From an uncultured beta proteobacterium (GTDB lineage Bacteria > Pseudomonadota > Gammaproteobacteria > Burkholderiales > Burkholderiaceae_E): a DNA stretch of 53,134 nt. The translations under genes were made by a program, and so were the position numbers. This document shows, one piece after another, positions 11,557-20,645 of the stretch (position 1 is its first letter; every line of letters starts with the position of its first letter). The stretch is from positions 1 to 53,134 of the forward strand of contig CAIZNI010000021.1 of assembly GCA_903934295.1 (NCBI GenBank), read 5' to 3'. A model generated the notes under the pieces. The model worked only from the letters and a program-made list of their open reading frames with translations. It made no database searches and was not told the DNA's origin.

Positions 11557-12798
11557 GTGGCGCTGCTGCAGGGCCGTCAGGCCTGGCTGGTCTTCGCCCT
11601 GTTCGCCTGCGGCTATTTCATGTCGTATGCGCTGCGCTCGGTCAATGCGGTGATCGCGCCCGAGTTGGTGGCGCAGTTCGGGCTGAGCAACGCGCAGCTC
11701 GGTGCGATGTCATCGGCCTATTTCCTGGCGTTCGCGCTGATGCAGCTGCCCCTGGGCATCTGCCTGGACCGCTTCGGGTCGCGGCGCACCGACTCGATGC
11801 TGCTGCTGGTGTCGGCCTGCGGCTGTGCGGCGTTTGCGCTGGCCACCAGCCCGCTGGCGCTGTGGATCGGCCGGGCGCTGATCGGGGCCGGTGTGTGCGG
11901 CGGGCTGATGTCGGCGCTCAAGGGGTATCGCTACTGGTACGCGGCCGAGCGCCAGACCCAGCTCGCGGCCTGGATGCTGGTGGTGGGCACCTCGGGCGCG
12001 CTGGCGGTGACGGTGCCGGTCGAGAAGCTGCTGCCGCTGGTGGGCTGGCGCGGCGTGTTCATCGGCGCGGCGCTGCTGCTGGTGGCGACCTCGGCCGGCC
12101 TGTGGTTCGGCGTGCCGCGCGACGAGGAGCGCGCGCTCGCGCCGCGGCCGGCCGGTCAGCCGATCTGGTCGGGTTACGGCGAGGTGTTTCGCGAGCCCTA
12201 TTTCTGGCGCTGGGGCCTGGCCTCGGTGACGATGCAGTCGATCTTCAGCGCGATGCAGACCCTGTGGGCGGGGCCCTGGTTCACCCAGGTGCTCGGCATG
12301 ACGCCATCGGACGCGGCCGGCGCGCTGTTCGTCTTCAACGCGGTGCTGCTGGGCGGCTTTCTGGGGCTGGGCTGGATCGCGCCGCGGCTGGAGCGCCACC
12401 GGATCACCCTGGTCCAGGTGGTGGTCATCGGGTCGATCGTCTATCTCGGCCTGCAGGTGGCGATCGCGCTGATCCACCAGCCCGGGGCCTGGCTGCTGTG
12501 GCTGCCGCTGGGGGTGGTCTCGACCTGCTACACCCTGGTTCAGACCCATGTCGCGATGACGTTTCCGCCGGCGCTCACCGGTCGCGCGTTCACCGGCTTC
12601 AATCTGCTCACCTTCTCGGGCATGTTCCTGTGCCAGTGGCTGTTCGGCGTGGCGCTGGACGGGTTTCGCCGCGTGCTGGGCAGTGAGCTCGAGGCCTTCC
12701 GGGCGACCCTGCTGGTGTTCGTGGTGATCCAGGCGCTTGCGCTGGTGCTGCTGCTCGTCTGGCGGGTCGGCCCGTCGTCGCGGGCACCGGCCCGGTAA
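11557..12798 (+). CDS. MFS transporter
   Basis: 413 residues with about twelve predicted membrane segments. The loop between helices 2 and 3 carries the MFS signature (GICLDRFGSRRT), and a second half begins near residue 205 after a short cytoplasmic linker (PRDEERALAPRPAG). Starts at GTG 11557, two bases after the lipoprotein stop. The closest broad group is the nitrate/sugar-phosphate-type MFS porters, but the substrate cannot be read from sequence. Ends just before the flavoprotein gene, whose own promoter box overlaps this gene's stop codon. Confidence 0.85.
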   Translation: MALLQGRQAWLVFALFACGYFMSYALRSVNAVIAPELVAQFGLSNAQLGAMSSAYFLAFALMQLPLGICLDRFGSRRTDSMLLLVSACGCAAFALATSPLALWIGRALIGAGVCGGLMSALKGYRYWYAAERQTQLAAWMLVVGTSGALAVTVPVEKLLPLVGWRGVFIGAALLLVATSAGLWFGVPRDEERALAPRPAGQPIWSGYGEVFREPYFWRWGLASVTMQSIFSAMQTLWAGPWFTQVLGMTPSDAAGALFVFNAVLLGGFLGLGWIAPRLERHRITLVQVVVIGSIVYLGLQVAIALIHQPGAWLLWLPLGVVSTCYTLVQTHVAMTFPPALTGRAFTGFNLLTFSGMFLCQWLFGVALDGFRRVLGSELEAFRATLLVFVVIQALALVLLLVWRVGPSSRAPAR

Positions 12799-12801
12799 AA
12801 T
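12796..12801 (+). promoter_or_regulatory. -10-like box TAAAAT before the flavoprotein gene
   Basis: CCCGGTAAAATCC with TAAAAT ending 7 bases before ATG 12809, the same spacing as at metH. It overlaps the stop codon (TAA) of the MFS gene. Predicts a leaderless or nearly leaderless transcript. No good -35 box. Confidence 0.45.
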
Positions 12802-12808
12802 CCTGCCC

Positions 12809-14473
12809 ATGACGATCCGTCTCAGCGAAATCAAGCTCGCGCTCGACCACACCGTGCAGGAACTGCACGACGCGGTGGCCGCGCTGCTGGGCGTGCCCGG
12901 TGCGCAGATCGCCGAGCTGCGCGTCCACAAGCGCAGCTACGACGCGCGCAAGCGGGTGCTGGTGCTGGTCTACATCGTCGACGCCACGCTGCAGGACGCG
13001 TCGGCCGAGCCGGCGCTGCTGGCCCGCCTGCGCGGTAACCCGCGCATCGCGCCGGCGCCCGACATGCGCTACCAGCCGAGCTTTCATGCACCCGCCGGCG
13101 AGTTCGTGCGGCCGGTGGTGGTGGGCTTCGGGCCCTGCGGCATCTTTGCTGCGCTGGTGCTGGCGCAGGCCGGGTTCCGGCCGATCGTGCTCGAGCGCGG
13201 CAAGGCGGTGCGCGAGCGCACCAAGGACACCTGGGCGCTGTGGCGGCGCCGGGTGCTCGATCCGGAGTCGAACGTGCAGTTCGGCGAGGGCGGCGCCGGC
13301 ACGTTTTCCGACGGCAAGCTCTACAGTCAGATCAAGGATCCGCGGCACCTCGGGCGCAAGGTCATGAACGAGTTCGTCCAGGCCGGCGCGCCGCCCGAGA
13401 TCCTGTACGAGGCGCATCCGCACATCGGCACCTTCAAGCTGGTGAAGGTGGTCGAGAACCTGCGCGCCCAGATCATCGCGCTGGGCGGCGAGATCCGCTT
13501 CGAGCAGCGGGTCACCGATTTCCTGATCGACGACGAGTCCGGCGGGCGGCGCCTGCGCGGGCTGACGGTGCTCGATGTGCGCAGCGGCCAGCACCACGAG
13601 CTGCGCGCCGACCAGGTGATCATCGCGCTGGGCCACAGCTCGCGCGATACCTTCGAGCAGCTGCACGCGCGCGGTGTGTTCATGGAGAGCAAGCCGTTTT
13701 CGGTCGGCTTCCGGATCGAGCATCCGCAGGGCATGATCGACCGCGCCCGCCTGGGTGATCACGCCGGCCACCCGCTGCTGGGCGCGGCCGACTACAAGCT
13801 CGTCCACCATGCCGCCAACGGGCGGGCGGTCTACAGCTTCTGCATGTGTCCGGGCGGCACGGTGGTGGCCGCGACCTCCGAGGTCGGGCGGGTCGTCACC
13901 AACGGCATGAGCCAGTATTCGCGCAACGAGCGCAACGCCAATGCCGGCATCGTGGTGGGCATCGATCCGGCCGATTTCCCCGAGATGCCGCGGGTCGACG
14001 GCCAGGTCAGCCCGCTGGCCGGCATCGTGCTGCAGCGTGCGCTCGAATCGCGCGCCTTCGAGCTGGGCGGGGGCACCTACGAGGCGCCCGGGCAACTGGT
14101 CGGCGACTTCCTGGCCGGCCGCCCGTCGACCGTGCTGGGCGACGTGATTCCGTCCTACAAGCCCGGCGTGCACCTGGGCGATCTGTCGGAGAGCCTGCCC
14201 TCGTACGCGATCGCGGCGATCCGCGAGGCGCTGCCGGTGTTCGGGCGCAAGATCAAGGGCTTCGACCGGCCCGATGCGGTGCTGACCGGGGTCGAGACGC
14301 GCACCTCGGCGCCGCTGCGCATCACGCGCGGCGCCGACGGCCAGAGCCTGAATGTGAAGGGGCTTTATCCGGCCGGCGAGGGCGCGGGCTACGCGGGCGG
14401 CATTTTGTCGGCCGGCGTGGACGGCATTCGCGCGGCCGAGGCGGTGGCGCGGGGGCTGGTGGGCGGGGAGTAA
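12809..14473 (+). CDS. COG2509-type FAD-dependent dehydrogenase
   Basis: 554 residues from ATG 12809. An N-terminal domain of about 100 residues (IRLSEIKLALDHTVQELHDAV) precedes a Rossmann FAD-binding site (VVVGFGPCGIFAALVLAQAGF, then ERG). It also has FGEGGAGTFSDGKL and a second nucleotide-proximal motif near the C-terminus (GLYPAGEGAGYAGGILSAGVDG). This is the family of uncharacterised FAD-dependent dehydrogenases seen in many bacteria. Substrate and electron acceptor are unknown. The upstream frame (to 12737) is not used because the promoter-like box lies within it. Confidence 0.88.
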   Translation: MTIRLSEIKLALDHTVQELHDAVAALLGVPGAQIAELRVHKRSYDARKRVLVLVYIVDATLQDASAEPALLARLRGNPRIAPAPDMRYQPSFHAPAGEFVRPVVVGFGPCGIFAALVLAQAGFRPIVLERGKAVRERTKDTWALWRRRVLDPESNVQFGEGGAGTFSDGKLYSQIKDPRHLGRKVMNEFVQAGAPPEILYEAHPHIGTFKLVKVVENLRAQIIALGGEIRFEQRVTDFLIDDESGGRRLRGLTVLDVRSGQHHELRADQVIIALGHSSRDTFEQLHARGVFMESKPFSVGFRIEHPQGMIDRARLGDHAGHPLLGAADYKLVHHAANGRAVYSFCMCPGGTVVAATSEVGRVVTNGMSQYSRNERNANAGIVVGIDPADFPEMPRVDGQVSPLAGIVLQRALESRAFELGGGTYEAPGQLVGDFLAGRPSTVLGDVIPSYKPGVHLGDLSESLPSYAIAAIREALPVFGRKIKGFDRPDAVLTGVETRTSAPLRITRGADGQSLNVKGLYPAGEGAGYAGGILSAGVDGIRAAEAVARGLVGGE

Positions 14474-14549
14474 GGGGTGCCGGGGCGCTGGGACCGCCCG
14501 GTCTCAGGCCGCTCGGGGTGCTCCTGGCGCGACGGGGCGCTGGAGGCCG

Positions 14550-15878
14550 CTACAGCCCACCGATGGCGTCGGCAATCGCGCCCGCCAGCCGCTCGACGAT
14601 CAGCTCGACATGGGTCTCGTCGATGATGAAGGGCGGGGCCAGCACCAGGTGATCGCCCTGGCGACCGTCGACGGTGCCGCCCATCGGATAGGTCATCAGC
14701 CCGCGCGCCATTGCCGCCGCTTTGAGCCGCGCATGCAGGCGCAGCGCCGGGTCGAAGGGAGCCTTCGTTGCGCGATCGGCCACGAACTCCAGCGCCAGGA
14801 ACAGGCCGCGCCCGCGGATGTCGCCGACGTTCGGATGATCGCCGAAGGTCTCGCGCAGCCGCTGTTCAAGGTGCGCGCCCCTGCGCTGGACATTGTCGAG
14901 CAGCGACTCGCTGTCGATGGTGCGCTGGACCGCCAGCGCTGCGGCGCAGGCGATCGCATGGCCCAGGTAGGTGTGGCCGTGCTGGAAGAAGCCCGAGCCG
15001 TCGCGAAACGCGTCGAACAGCCGCTGCGACAGCAGGGCCGCGCCGATCGGCTGGTAGCCCGCGCCCAGCCCCTTGGCGATGGTGACGATGTCGGGCGAGA
15101 CGCCTTCCGGCTCGCAGGCGTAGCGCGTGCCGCAGCGGCCCATGCCGCACATCACTTCGTCGAGGATCAGCAGCACGCCGTGGCGGTCGCAGACCTCGCG
15201 CACCCCGCGCAGATAACCCGGCACCGGTTCGAGCACGCCGCCGGTGGCGCCGCCGACCGTCTCGGCCAGGAACGCGATGACCCGGCCGGCGCCGATCCGC
15301 TCGAAGGTCTCGTCGAGTTCGCGCACCAGACGCTCACCGTATTGGACGGCGGTCTCGTCGGCGCGGCGGTCGCGGTATTCATAGCAGGGCGCGACCTGCA
15401 CCGTGTCGATCAGCAGGGGCGCGAAGGGCGCGCGGCGCCACGCGTTGCCGCCCACCGCCAGCGCGCCCAGCGTGTTGCCGTGATAGCTCTGGCGTCGCGA
15501 GACGAACACGCTGCGCTGCGGCTGGCCGATCTCGACGAAATACTGGCGCGCCATCTTGAGCGCGGCCTCGATGGCCTCGGAGCCGCTCGACACGAAATAC
15601 GCGTGGCTGAGCCCGGCCGGCGCATGGGCCACCAGGTGGCTGGCCAGTGACTCGGCGACCTCGGTGGTGAAGAAGCTGGTGTGGGCGTAGCAAAGCCGTT
15701 CCGCTTGCTCGCGGATCGCTGCGATGATCGCCGGATGGCTGTGACCCAGGCAGGAAACCGCCGCGCCGCCCGAGGCGTCGAGATAGCGGCGACCCTGGTC
15801 GTCGATGAGGAAGGCGCCCTCGCCGGCCACCGCGCGCGGCGGGGTGGTGTGGGTGCTGCGGTGCAGGATGGCGGTCAT
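14550..15878 (-). CDS. Class III PLP-dependent aminotransferase
   Basis: 442 residues, full length for the family. Visible marks: DASGGAAVSCLGHSHP near the N-terminus, VSSGSEAIEAALKMARQY (phosphate-binding loop), SYHGNTLGALAVGG, the LILDEV Asp that contacts the pyridine nitrogen, and TIAKGLGAGYQP with the Schiff-base Lys. The family moves amino groups from omega-amino acids or polyamines to pyruvate or 2-oxoglutarate. The exact substrate is unknown. Faces the flavoprotein gene tail to tail, and lies downstream of comM on the same strand with a 66-base gap. Confidence 0.9.
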   Translation of the reverse strand: MTAILHRSTHTTPPRAVAGEGAFLIDDQGRRYLDASGGAAVSCLGHSHPAIIAAIREQAERLCYAHTSFFTTEVAESLASHLVAHAPAGLSHAYFVSSGSEAIEAALKMARQYFVEIGQPQRSVFVSRRQSYHGNTLGALAVGGNAWRRAPFAPLLIDTVQVAPCYEYRDRRADETAVQYGERLVRELDETFERIGAGRVIAFLAETVGGATGGVLEPVPGYLRGVREVCDRHGVLLILDEVMCGMGRCGTRYACEPEGVSPDIVTIAKGLGAGYQPIGAALLSQRLFDAFRDGSGFFQHGHTYLGHAIACAAALAVQRTIDSESLLDNVQRRGAHLEQRLRETFGDHPNVGDIRGRGLFLALEFVADRATKAPFDPALRLHARLKAAAMARGLMTYPMGGTVDGRQGDHLVLAPPFIIDETHVELIVERLAGAIADAIGGL

Positions 15879-15944
15879 GGTCGGGTCCTGCTGGGCGGTA
15901 GGGTGGGGATGATAGCGTCGGGTCGGCGCCGCCGCGTGGCCCGG

Positions 15945-17531
15945 TCATTCGGGGGGCTCGTCCGCGCCCAGGATGGATGAGCGCCGGTAGTGCACCGCTT
16001 CGGCGATGTCGGCGGTCCGCAGATCGGGATGGTCGGCCAGATCGGCGATGCTGCGGGCGACCCGCAGCACCCGGTGCAGCGCGCGCGCCGACCACTGGAA
16101 GCGGCGGGCAGCGGTGTGCAGCAGCGCCTGGGCCGCCGGGTCGACCCGGCAGTGGCGTCCGATGCCTTCCGGGTCGAGGGCGGCATTCAGGCAGCGCTGG
16201 CGGGCGAGGCTGCGGGCGCGGGCCTGGCGCACACGGTGTGCGGCGGCGGCCGAGGCGCCGGGGTCTTCGGGGGTACCCGCATCGCCGCGAGCGGTTGACC
16301 CGCCGCGCCCGGCGGACCCGTCATCCGGATCGCCGCTCAGCAGCTCGGTCGCATCGACCGCGAACACATCGAGTTGCAGATCGATCCGGTCGAGCAGCGG
16401 CCCCGACAGGCGCTGCCGGTAGCGGGCCGGTGCGCCCGGCGGACAGCGGCAGGCGCGGCGCTGCGAGCCGAAGTGGCCGCAGGGGCAGGGGTTCATCGCC
16501 GCCACCAGCTGGAAGCGCGCCGGGTAGGTGGCCTGGCGCGCCGCCCGCGACAGGGTGACCGAGCCGGTTTCCAGGGGTTCGCGCAGGCTTTCGAGCGCGG
16601 CCCGCGGGAACTCCGGCAGCTCGTCCAGGAACAGCACGCCGTGGTGCGCCAGCGTGATCTCGCCGGGGCGCGGCGGGTTGCCCCCGCCCACCAGCGCCGC
16701 CACCGAGGCGCTGTGGTGGGGTGCCCGCATCGGCCGGCGCGCCCACTGCTCGGGCTGGAAGTGGCCGGCCACCGAGGCGATCAGCGCGCAGTCGACGGAC
16801 TCCTGGTGGTCGGGCGCCGGCAGCAGCCCGCCCAGGCAGCTGGCCAGCAGGGTCTTGCCGCTGCCGGGTGGCCCGATCATCAGCAGGCTGTGATGGCCGA
16901 CCGCCGCGACTTCCAGGGCGCGCTTGGCCAGCGCATGGCCCCTGACCTGGCGAAGGTCGGGGTGGGCCCCCTCGGTGGCGGCGGGCGGCTGGTGGTCGAC
17001 CCTTTCCAGTGCTGATTCTTGCCGCAAGTGGGCGCATACCTCCATCAGGCTGGCCGCAGCGAGGCAGCGCGGATCAGGGGCCAGCGCGGCCTCGTCGCGG
17101 CTGGTCAGCGGCACCACCAGGCGCCCGCGGCTGCGCTCGCGAGCCATCGCCAGCACCATCGCCAGCGCGCCGCGCACCGGCCGGATCTCGCCGGTCAGGG
17201 AGAGCTCGCCCACGAAGGCCAGCGACGCCAGGGCGTCCACCGGCACCTGACCGCTGGCGGCCAGGATGCCCACCGCGATCGGCAGGTCGAAGCGCCCGGA
17301 GTCCTTGGGCAGGTCGGCCGGCGCGAGGTTAACGGTGAGGCGGCGGTTGGGGAAGTCGAAGCCGCCGTTGAGCAGGGCCGCGCGTACCCGATGGGCGCTC
17401 TCGCGCACCGCCGCCTGGGGCAGGCCGACAATGTGAAAGGCCGGCAGCCCGTTGCCCAGGTGGACCTCGACCCGGACTTCGGGGGCCTGCAGCCCGACCA
17501 GGGCGCGGGAGTGGACGATGGCAAGCGACAT
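15945..17531 (-). CDS. comM: ComM/YifB-type Mg-chelatase-like AAA+ ATPase
   Basis: 528 residues: an N-terminal Lon-protease-like fold (MSLAIVHSRALVGLQAPEV), then the AAA+ core with Walker A GPPGSGKT and Walker B VLFLDELPEF. A cysteine cluster (MNPCPCGHFGSQRRACRCPP) follows, then a C-terminal helical lid. In other bacteria ComM is a hexameric helicase that promotes branch migration during natural transformation. A Gly/Ala/Asp-rich insert (about residues 405-430, GDPDDGSAGRGGSTARGD) is longer than usual. Divergent from the RIO kinase gene. Confidence 0.92.
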   Translation of the reverse strand: MSLAIVHSRALVGLQAPEVRVEVHLGNGLPAFHIVGLPQAAVRESAHRVRAALLNGGFDFPNRRLTVNLAPADLPKDSGRFDLPIAVGILAASGQVPVDALASLAFVGELSLTGEIRPVRGALAMVLAMARERSRGRLVVPLTSRDEAALAPDPRCLAAASLMEVCAHLRQESALERVDHQPPAATEGAHPDLRQVRGHALAKRALEVAAVGHHSLLMIGPPGSGKTLLASCLGGLLPAPDHQESVDCALIASVAGHFQPEQWARRPMRAPHHSASVAALVGGGNPPRPGEITLAHHGVLFLDELPEFPRAALESLREPLETGSVTLSRAARQATYPARFQLVAAMNPCPCGHFGSQRRACRCPPGAPARYRQRLSGPLLDRIDLQLDVFAVDATELLSGDPDDGSAGRGGSTARGDAGTPEDPGASAAAAHRVRQARARSLARQRCLNAALDPEGIGRHCRVDPAAQALLHTAARRFQWSARALHRVLRVARSIADLADHPDLRTADIAEAVHYRRSSILGADEPPE

Positions 17532-17613
17532 GGCGGGCGGTGGTGGTGTCGGATGCCGTCCAGTCTAGGGGCGGGCAGGGCGTCGTGCGCGCCGGGTGGC
17601 TCGGCCTGTCGGG

Positions 17614-17629
17614 TCGGCCGAAAGGCCGA
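17614..17629. promoter_or_regulatory. Inverted repeat with GAAA loop upstream of the RIO kinase
   Basis: TCGGCC-GAAA-GGCCGA, a perfect 6-bp stem with a tetraloop, lies between comM and the RIO kinase gene. It falls where the -35 region and spacer would be, just before a -10-like CAGAAT (17636-17641) that ends 6 bases from ATG 17648. It may act as an operator in DNA or as a hairpin if transcription starts further upstream. Confidence 0.35.
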
Positions 17630-17647
17630 TTGGCGCAGAATGCGTCC

Positions 17648-18502
17648 ATGAAACCAACCCAGAGATTGCAGTCGCTGATCGACGAAGGCCTGATTGACTC
17701 GGTGAACCGCCAGCTGATGAGCGGCAAGGAGGCGATGGTCTACGTGGTGCGTCGCGGCGAGGAAACCCTGTGCGCGAAGGTCTACAAGGAGGCCACGCAG
17801 CGCAGTTTCCGGCAGGCGGTCGATTACACCGAGAACCGCAAGGTCAAGAACACCCGCCAGGCCCGCGCGATGGCCAAGGGCTCGCGCTTCGGACGGCAGG
17901 CCACCGAGGCGGCCTGGCAGAGCGCCGAGGTCGATGCGCTCTACCGGCTGGCCGCCGCCGGCGTGCGCGTGCCGGTGCCGCACAACTTCTGCGACGGCGT
18001 GCTGCTGATGGAGTTGGTCGCTGACGAGAACGGCGACGCCGCGCCGCGCCTGAACGATGTCGCCTTCACCGCCGAGGAGGCGCGCGCCCACCACGCGACG
18101 CTGCTGCGCGAGGTGGTCCGCATGCTGTGCGCCGGGGTCGTCCATGGCGACCTGTCCGAGTTCAACATCCTGCTGGCGGCCGACGGCCCGGTGATCATCG
18201 ACCTGCCGCAGGCGGTGGACGCGGCGGGCAATAACCATGCTGGCCGGATGCTGCTGCGCGACGTGGCCAACCTGCGCGGGTTTTTCGGCGCCTTCGCGCC
18301 CGAGCTGCTGCAGACGAATTACGGCCCCGAGATCTGGGACCTCTACCAGCGCGGCCTGCTCGACAACGAGACCGTGCTCACCGGCGTCTTCGAGGGCGAG
18401 AGCGGGCCGGTCGACGTGGGCAACGTGATGCGCGAGATCGACGACATCCGCGAGGAGGAGGCCGCGCGCCTGCGCCGTCTGGCGCCGGTCGATCCCCTCT
18501 GA
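17648..18502 (+). CDS. RIO-type serine/threonine kinase
   Basis: 284 residues from ATG 17648. It has the RIO1-like ATP site MSGKEAMVYVV, the catalytic Lys in LCAKVYK, the catalytic loop VVHGDLSEFNIL and the metal-binding Asp in VIIDLPQAVD. Archaeal and eukaryotic RIO kinases act in ribosome maturation. Bacterial ones are widespread but poorly understood. The nearest recognisable relatives are the PA4780-type proteins of Proteobacteria. Soluble, no extra domain. Followed by a hairpin and then the catabolic operon on the same strand, with no evident functional link. Confidence 0.88.
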   Translation: MKPTQRLQSLIDEGLIDSVNRQLMSGKEAMVYVVRRGEETLCAKVYKEATQRSFRQAVDYTENRKVKNTRQARAMAKGSRFGRQATEAAWQSAEVDALYRLAAAGVRVPVPHNFCDGVLLMELVADENGDAAPRLNDVAFTAEEARAHHATLLREVVRMLCAGVVHGDLSEFNILLAADGPVIIDLPQAVDAAGNNHAGRMLLRDVANLRGFFGAFAPELLQTNYGPEIWDLYQRGLLDNETVLTGVFEGESGPVDVGNVMREIDDIREEEAARLRRLAPVDPL

Positions 18503-18537
18503 GGAATCGCTGACCAGGCAATCATCGCCATTCCCGA

Positions 18538-18560
18538 GACGCCGGGCTTTGCCTGGCGTC
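18538..18560 (+). terminator. Hairpin after the RIO kinase gene
   Basis: GACGCCGGGC-TTT-GCCTGGCGTC, ten base pairs including one G-T, 36 bases after the RIO kinase stop. It has no T-run, so it would be a weak or Rho-assisted terminator separating the kinase from the crotonase operon. Confidence 0.45.
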
Positions 18561-18605
18561 GCGCGCTGGCCTAGGCTAGCGCCATCCGCCACTATCAGGG
18601 CAGGC

Positions 18606-19400
18606 ATGGCTGATATCCGTTATGAGCACCATGGTGCCGTTCGACTGATCACCATCGATCGGCCGGGCAAGATGAACTCGCTCGACTTCGCCGCCAATGA
18701 CGAGCTGGTCGCGCGCTGGCGCGAGTTCGATGCCGATCCCGAGGCGCGGGTGGCGGTCGTCACCGGCGCGGGCACCCAGGCCTTTTGCGCCGGGGCCGAC
18801 CTCAAGACCTACACCATGGCCTTCGCGCGCCGTCCGGCGCCCGAGTTCCGCAGCCGCTTCACCAACGGGCCGGGCTTCGCCGGCATCACCCGCAATCTGC
18901 ACATCGACAAGCCGATCGTCGCGGCGGTCAACGGCTTCGCCATCTCGGGCGGCTTCGAGCTCGCGCTGGCCTGCGACATCCGTCTGTGCTCGCCCACCGC
19001 CGAGTTCGCGCTGCAGGACGTGAAGTGGGGCTTTCACGCCTGCGACGGCGGCCTGATCCGCCTGCCGCAGATCGTCGGCATGGGCCACGCGATGGACATC
19101 ATCCTGTCGGGCGACCGGGTGGATGCGGAGCATGCCCTGCGAATCGGGCTGGTCAACCGCATCTGCCCGGCTGACGAGCTGCTCGCGCAGGCGATGGCCT
19201 ATGCGCAAAAGCTCGCCGCGCGCGCGCCGCTGCCCCAGCGCTTCGCCAAGGAAGTGATCCGCCGCTCGTACGGCATGTCGTTCGACGAGGCGCTGCGCGC
19301 CGAGTCCGGCAGCTTTCACGATGTCGGGCTGACCGAGGACCTGGCCGAAGGAACGACCGCGTTTCGCGAGCGCCGCGACGCGGTCTTCAAGGGCCGCTAG
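18606..19400 (+). CDS. Enoyl-CoA hydratase/isomerase (crotonase) family protein
   Basis: 264 residues from ATG 18606, preceded by AGGGCAGG. Crotonase marks: ITIDRPGKMNSLD, oxyanion-hole CAGADLK, and SGGFELALACD with the first conserved Glu. Where enoyl-CoA hydratases carry the second catalytic Glu the sequence reads FALQDVKWG, so that Glu is probably Asp here and the reaction may differ (isomerase, hydrolase or a specialised hydratase). First gene of a plus-strand run with a branched-chain-type importer, a thiolase and an acyl-CoA ligase, which argues for beta-oxidation of an imported acid. Confidence 0.85.
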   Translation: MADIRYEHHGAVRLITIDRPGKMNSLDFAANDELVARWREFDADPEARVAVVTGAGTQAFCAGADLKTYTMAFARRPAPEFRSRFTNGPGFAGITRNLHIDKPIVAAVNGFAISGGFELALACDIRLCSPTAEFALQDVKWGFHACDGGLIRLPQIVGMGHAMDIILSGDRVDAEHALRIGLVNRICPADELLAQAMAYAQKLAARAPLPQRFAKEVIRRSYGMSFDEALRAESGSFHDVGLTEDLAEGTTAFRERRDAVFKGR

Positions 19401-19412
19401 AGAGCAAGGGCC

Positions 19413-19460
19413 GCGAGAGCCCGCCGCACCCCCCCAGCGAGAGCCCGCCGCACCCCCCAT
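19413..19460. repeat. Short GC-rich tandem duplication before the binding-protein gene
   Basis: GAGAGCCCGCCGCACCCCCC occurs twice in the gap between the crotonase stop and the ribosome site (GAGGAGA) of the binding-protein gene. Confidence 0.75.
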
Positions 19461-19477
19461 TCAACGAGGAGACAGAC

Positions 19478-20638
19478 ATGACCACTGAATCTCGACTTTT
19501 CGGCCACTGGCGCCGCCGCGCCGTCGCCGGCTGCCTGAGCGCCGCCGCCGCCGCACTGCTGTCGACCGGCGCGCTGGCCGACACGGTGAAGATCGGCGTC
19601 GTCCAGGGCCTGAGCGGGCCGCCCGCCATCACCGACTTCGGCGAGTCCTACCTGCAGGGCATCGAGCAGGCGCTCAAGGAGTACCGCGCCGCCTCGCCCC
19701 GCCACACCATCGAGCTGATCGTCTACAACGACGAGGCCAATCCGCAGCGCGCCGTCTCGCTGGTCCAGCGCCTCATCAGCAACGACAAGGTCTCGGCGAT
19801 CGTGGGCACGGTCAACAGCGGCAACGTCGCCGCCTTCGCGCCGACCATCCAGCAGGCGAAGCTGCCGCTGATGGCCGGCCCGGCGATCGCCTCCGACATC
19901 ACGCTCAAGTTCATCAACGAGAACCCCAGCTACATCTTCCGCTGCTCGATGGTCGAGAAGTTCCAGGTCGACGCGATGCTCGACTGGGGCGTGAAGAACT
20001 TCAAGAAGATCGGCCTGCTGCACAGCACGAACGGCTACGGCATGTTCGCCGCCGGCGAGATCCAGAAGGGCATGCAGGCGCGCAACGCCCAGCTGGTCGC
20101 GGTCGAGAGCGGCGCGCCCACCGTCACCGACCTGACCCCGCAGCTGCTCAAGCTCAAGAACGCCGGGGCCGAGCTGGTGCTGCTGTTCCACGACAGCCTC
20201 GAGCTCGTCTACCGCGGCATGCCCAAGGCGGGCTACAAGCCGGTGATCGCCGGCAACTGGGGGCTGTCCTCGCAGATGGTGCTCAACATCGTCGGCAAGG
20301 AAGCGATCGAGGGCACGGTCATGGGTCAGGCGCTCGACCTGGCCGATGCCAAGGCGGCCGACTTCGACGCCCGCATGAAGCGCGAGTTCGGCGCCAAGTA
20401 CCGCTGGCCGGTGGTCGCCGCGCTGGGCTATGACGGCATGCGGCTGCTGCTGCAGGCGGTCGACTCGGGCGGTGCCAATCCCGACAAGATCCGCGATGCG
20501 CTCGAGAACATCTCCAACTTCAAGGCGGTGTCGGGTGCGCCGGCCAAGCCCTACAGCGCCAAGGACCATGAGTGCCTCGATGCCGACGACGTGTTCCTGG
20601 GCGTCTGGCGCGATGGCAAGGTGATTCGCCTCAAGTGA
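19478..20638 (+). CDS. Branched-chain-type ABC importer, substrate-binding protein
   Basis: 386 residues with a Sec signal peptide (charged HWRRR, hydrophobic Ala/Leu core, cleavage after LSTGALA). The mature protein opens with DTVKIGVVQGLSGPPAITDFGESYLQG, as in LivJ/LivK-type periplasmic binding proteins, and shows the two-lobe pattern (VSAIVGTVNSGNVAA, then KKIGLLHSTNGYG). The family binds amino acids, but many members near CoA-ligase genes bind aromatic or short-chain acids. Strong ribosome site (GAGGAGA). The permease gene follows 7 bases after its stop, so the two belong to one transport operon. Confidence 0.9.
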   Translation: MTTESRLFGHWRRRAVAGCLSAAAAALLSTGALADTVKIGVVQGLSGPPAITDFGESYLQGIEQALKEYRAASPRHTIELIVYNDEANPQRAVSLVQRLISNDKVSAIVGTVNSGNVAAFAPTIQQAKLPLMAGPAIASDITLKFINENPSYIFRCSMVEKFQVDAMLDWGVKNFKKIGLLHSTNGYGMFAAGEIQKGMQARNAQLVAVESGAPTVTDLTPQLLKLKNAGAELVLLFHDSLELVYRGMPKAGYKPVIAGNWGLSSQMVLNIVGKEAIEGTVMGQALDLADAKAADFDARMKREFGAKYRWPVVAALGYDGMRLLLQAVDSGGANPDKIRDALENISNFKAVSGAPAKPYSAKDHECLDADDVFLGVWRDGKVIRLK

Positions 20639-20645
20639 GCGCGCA

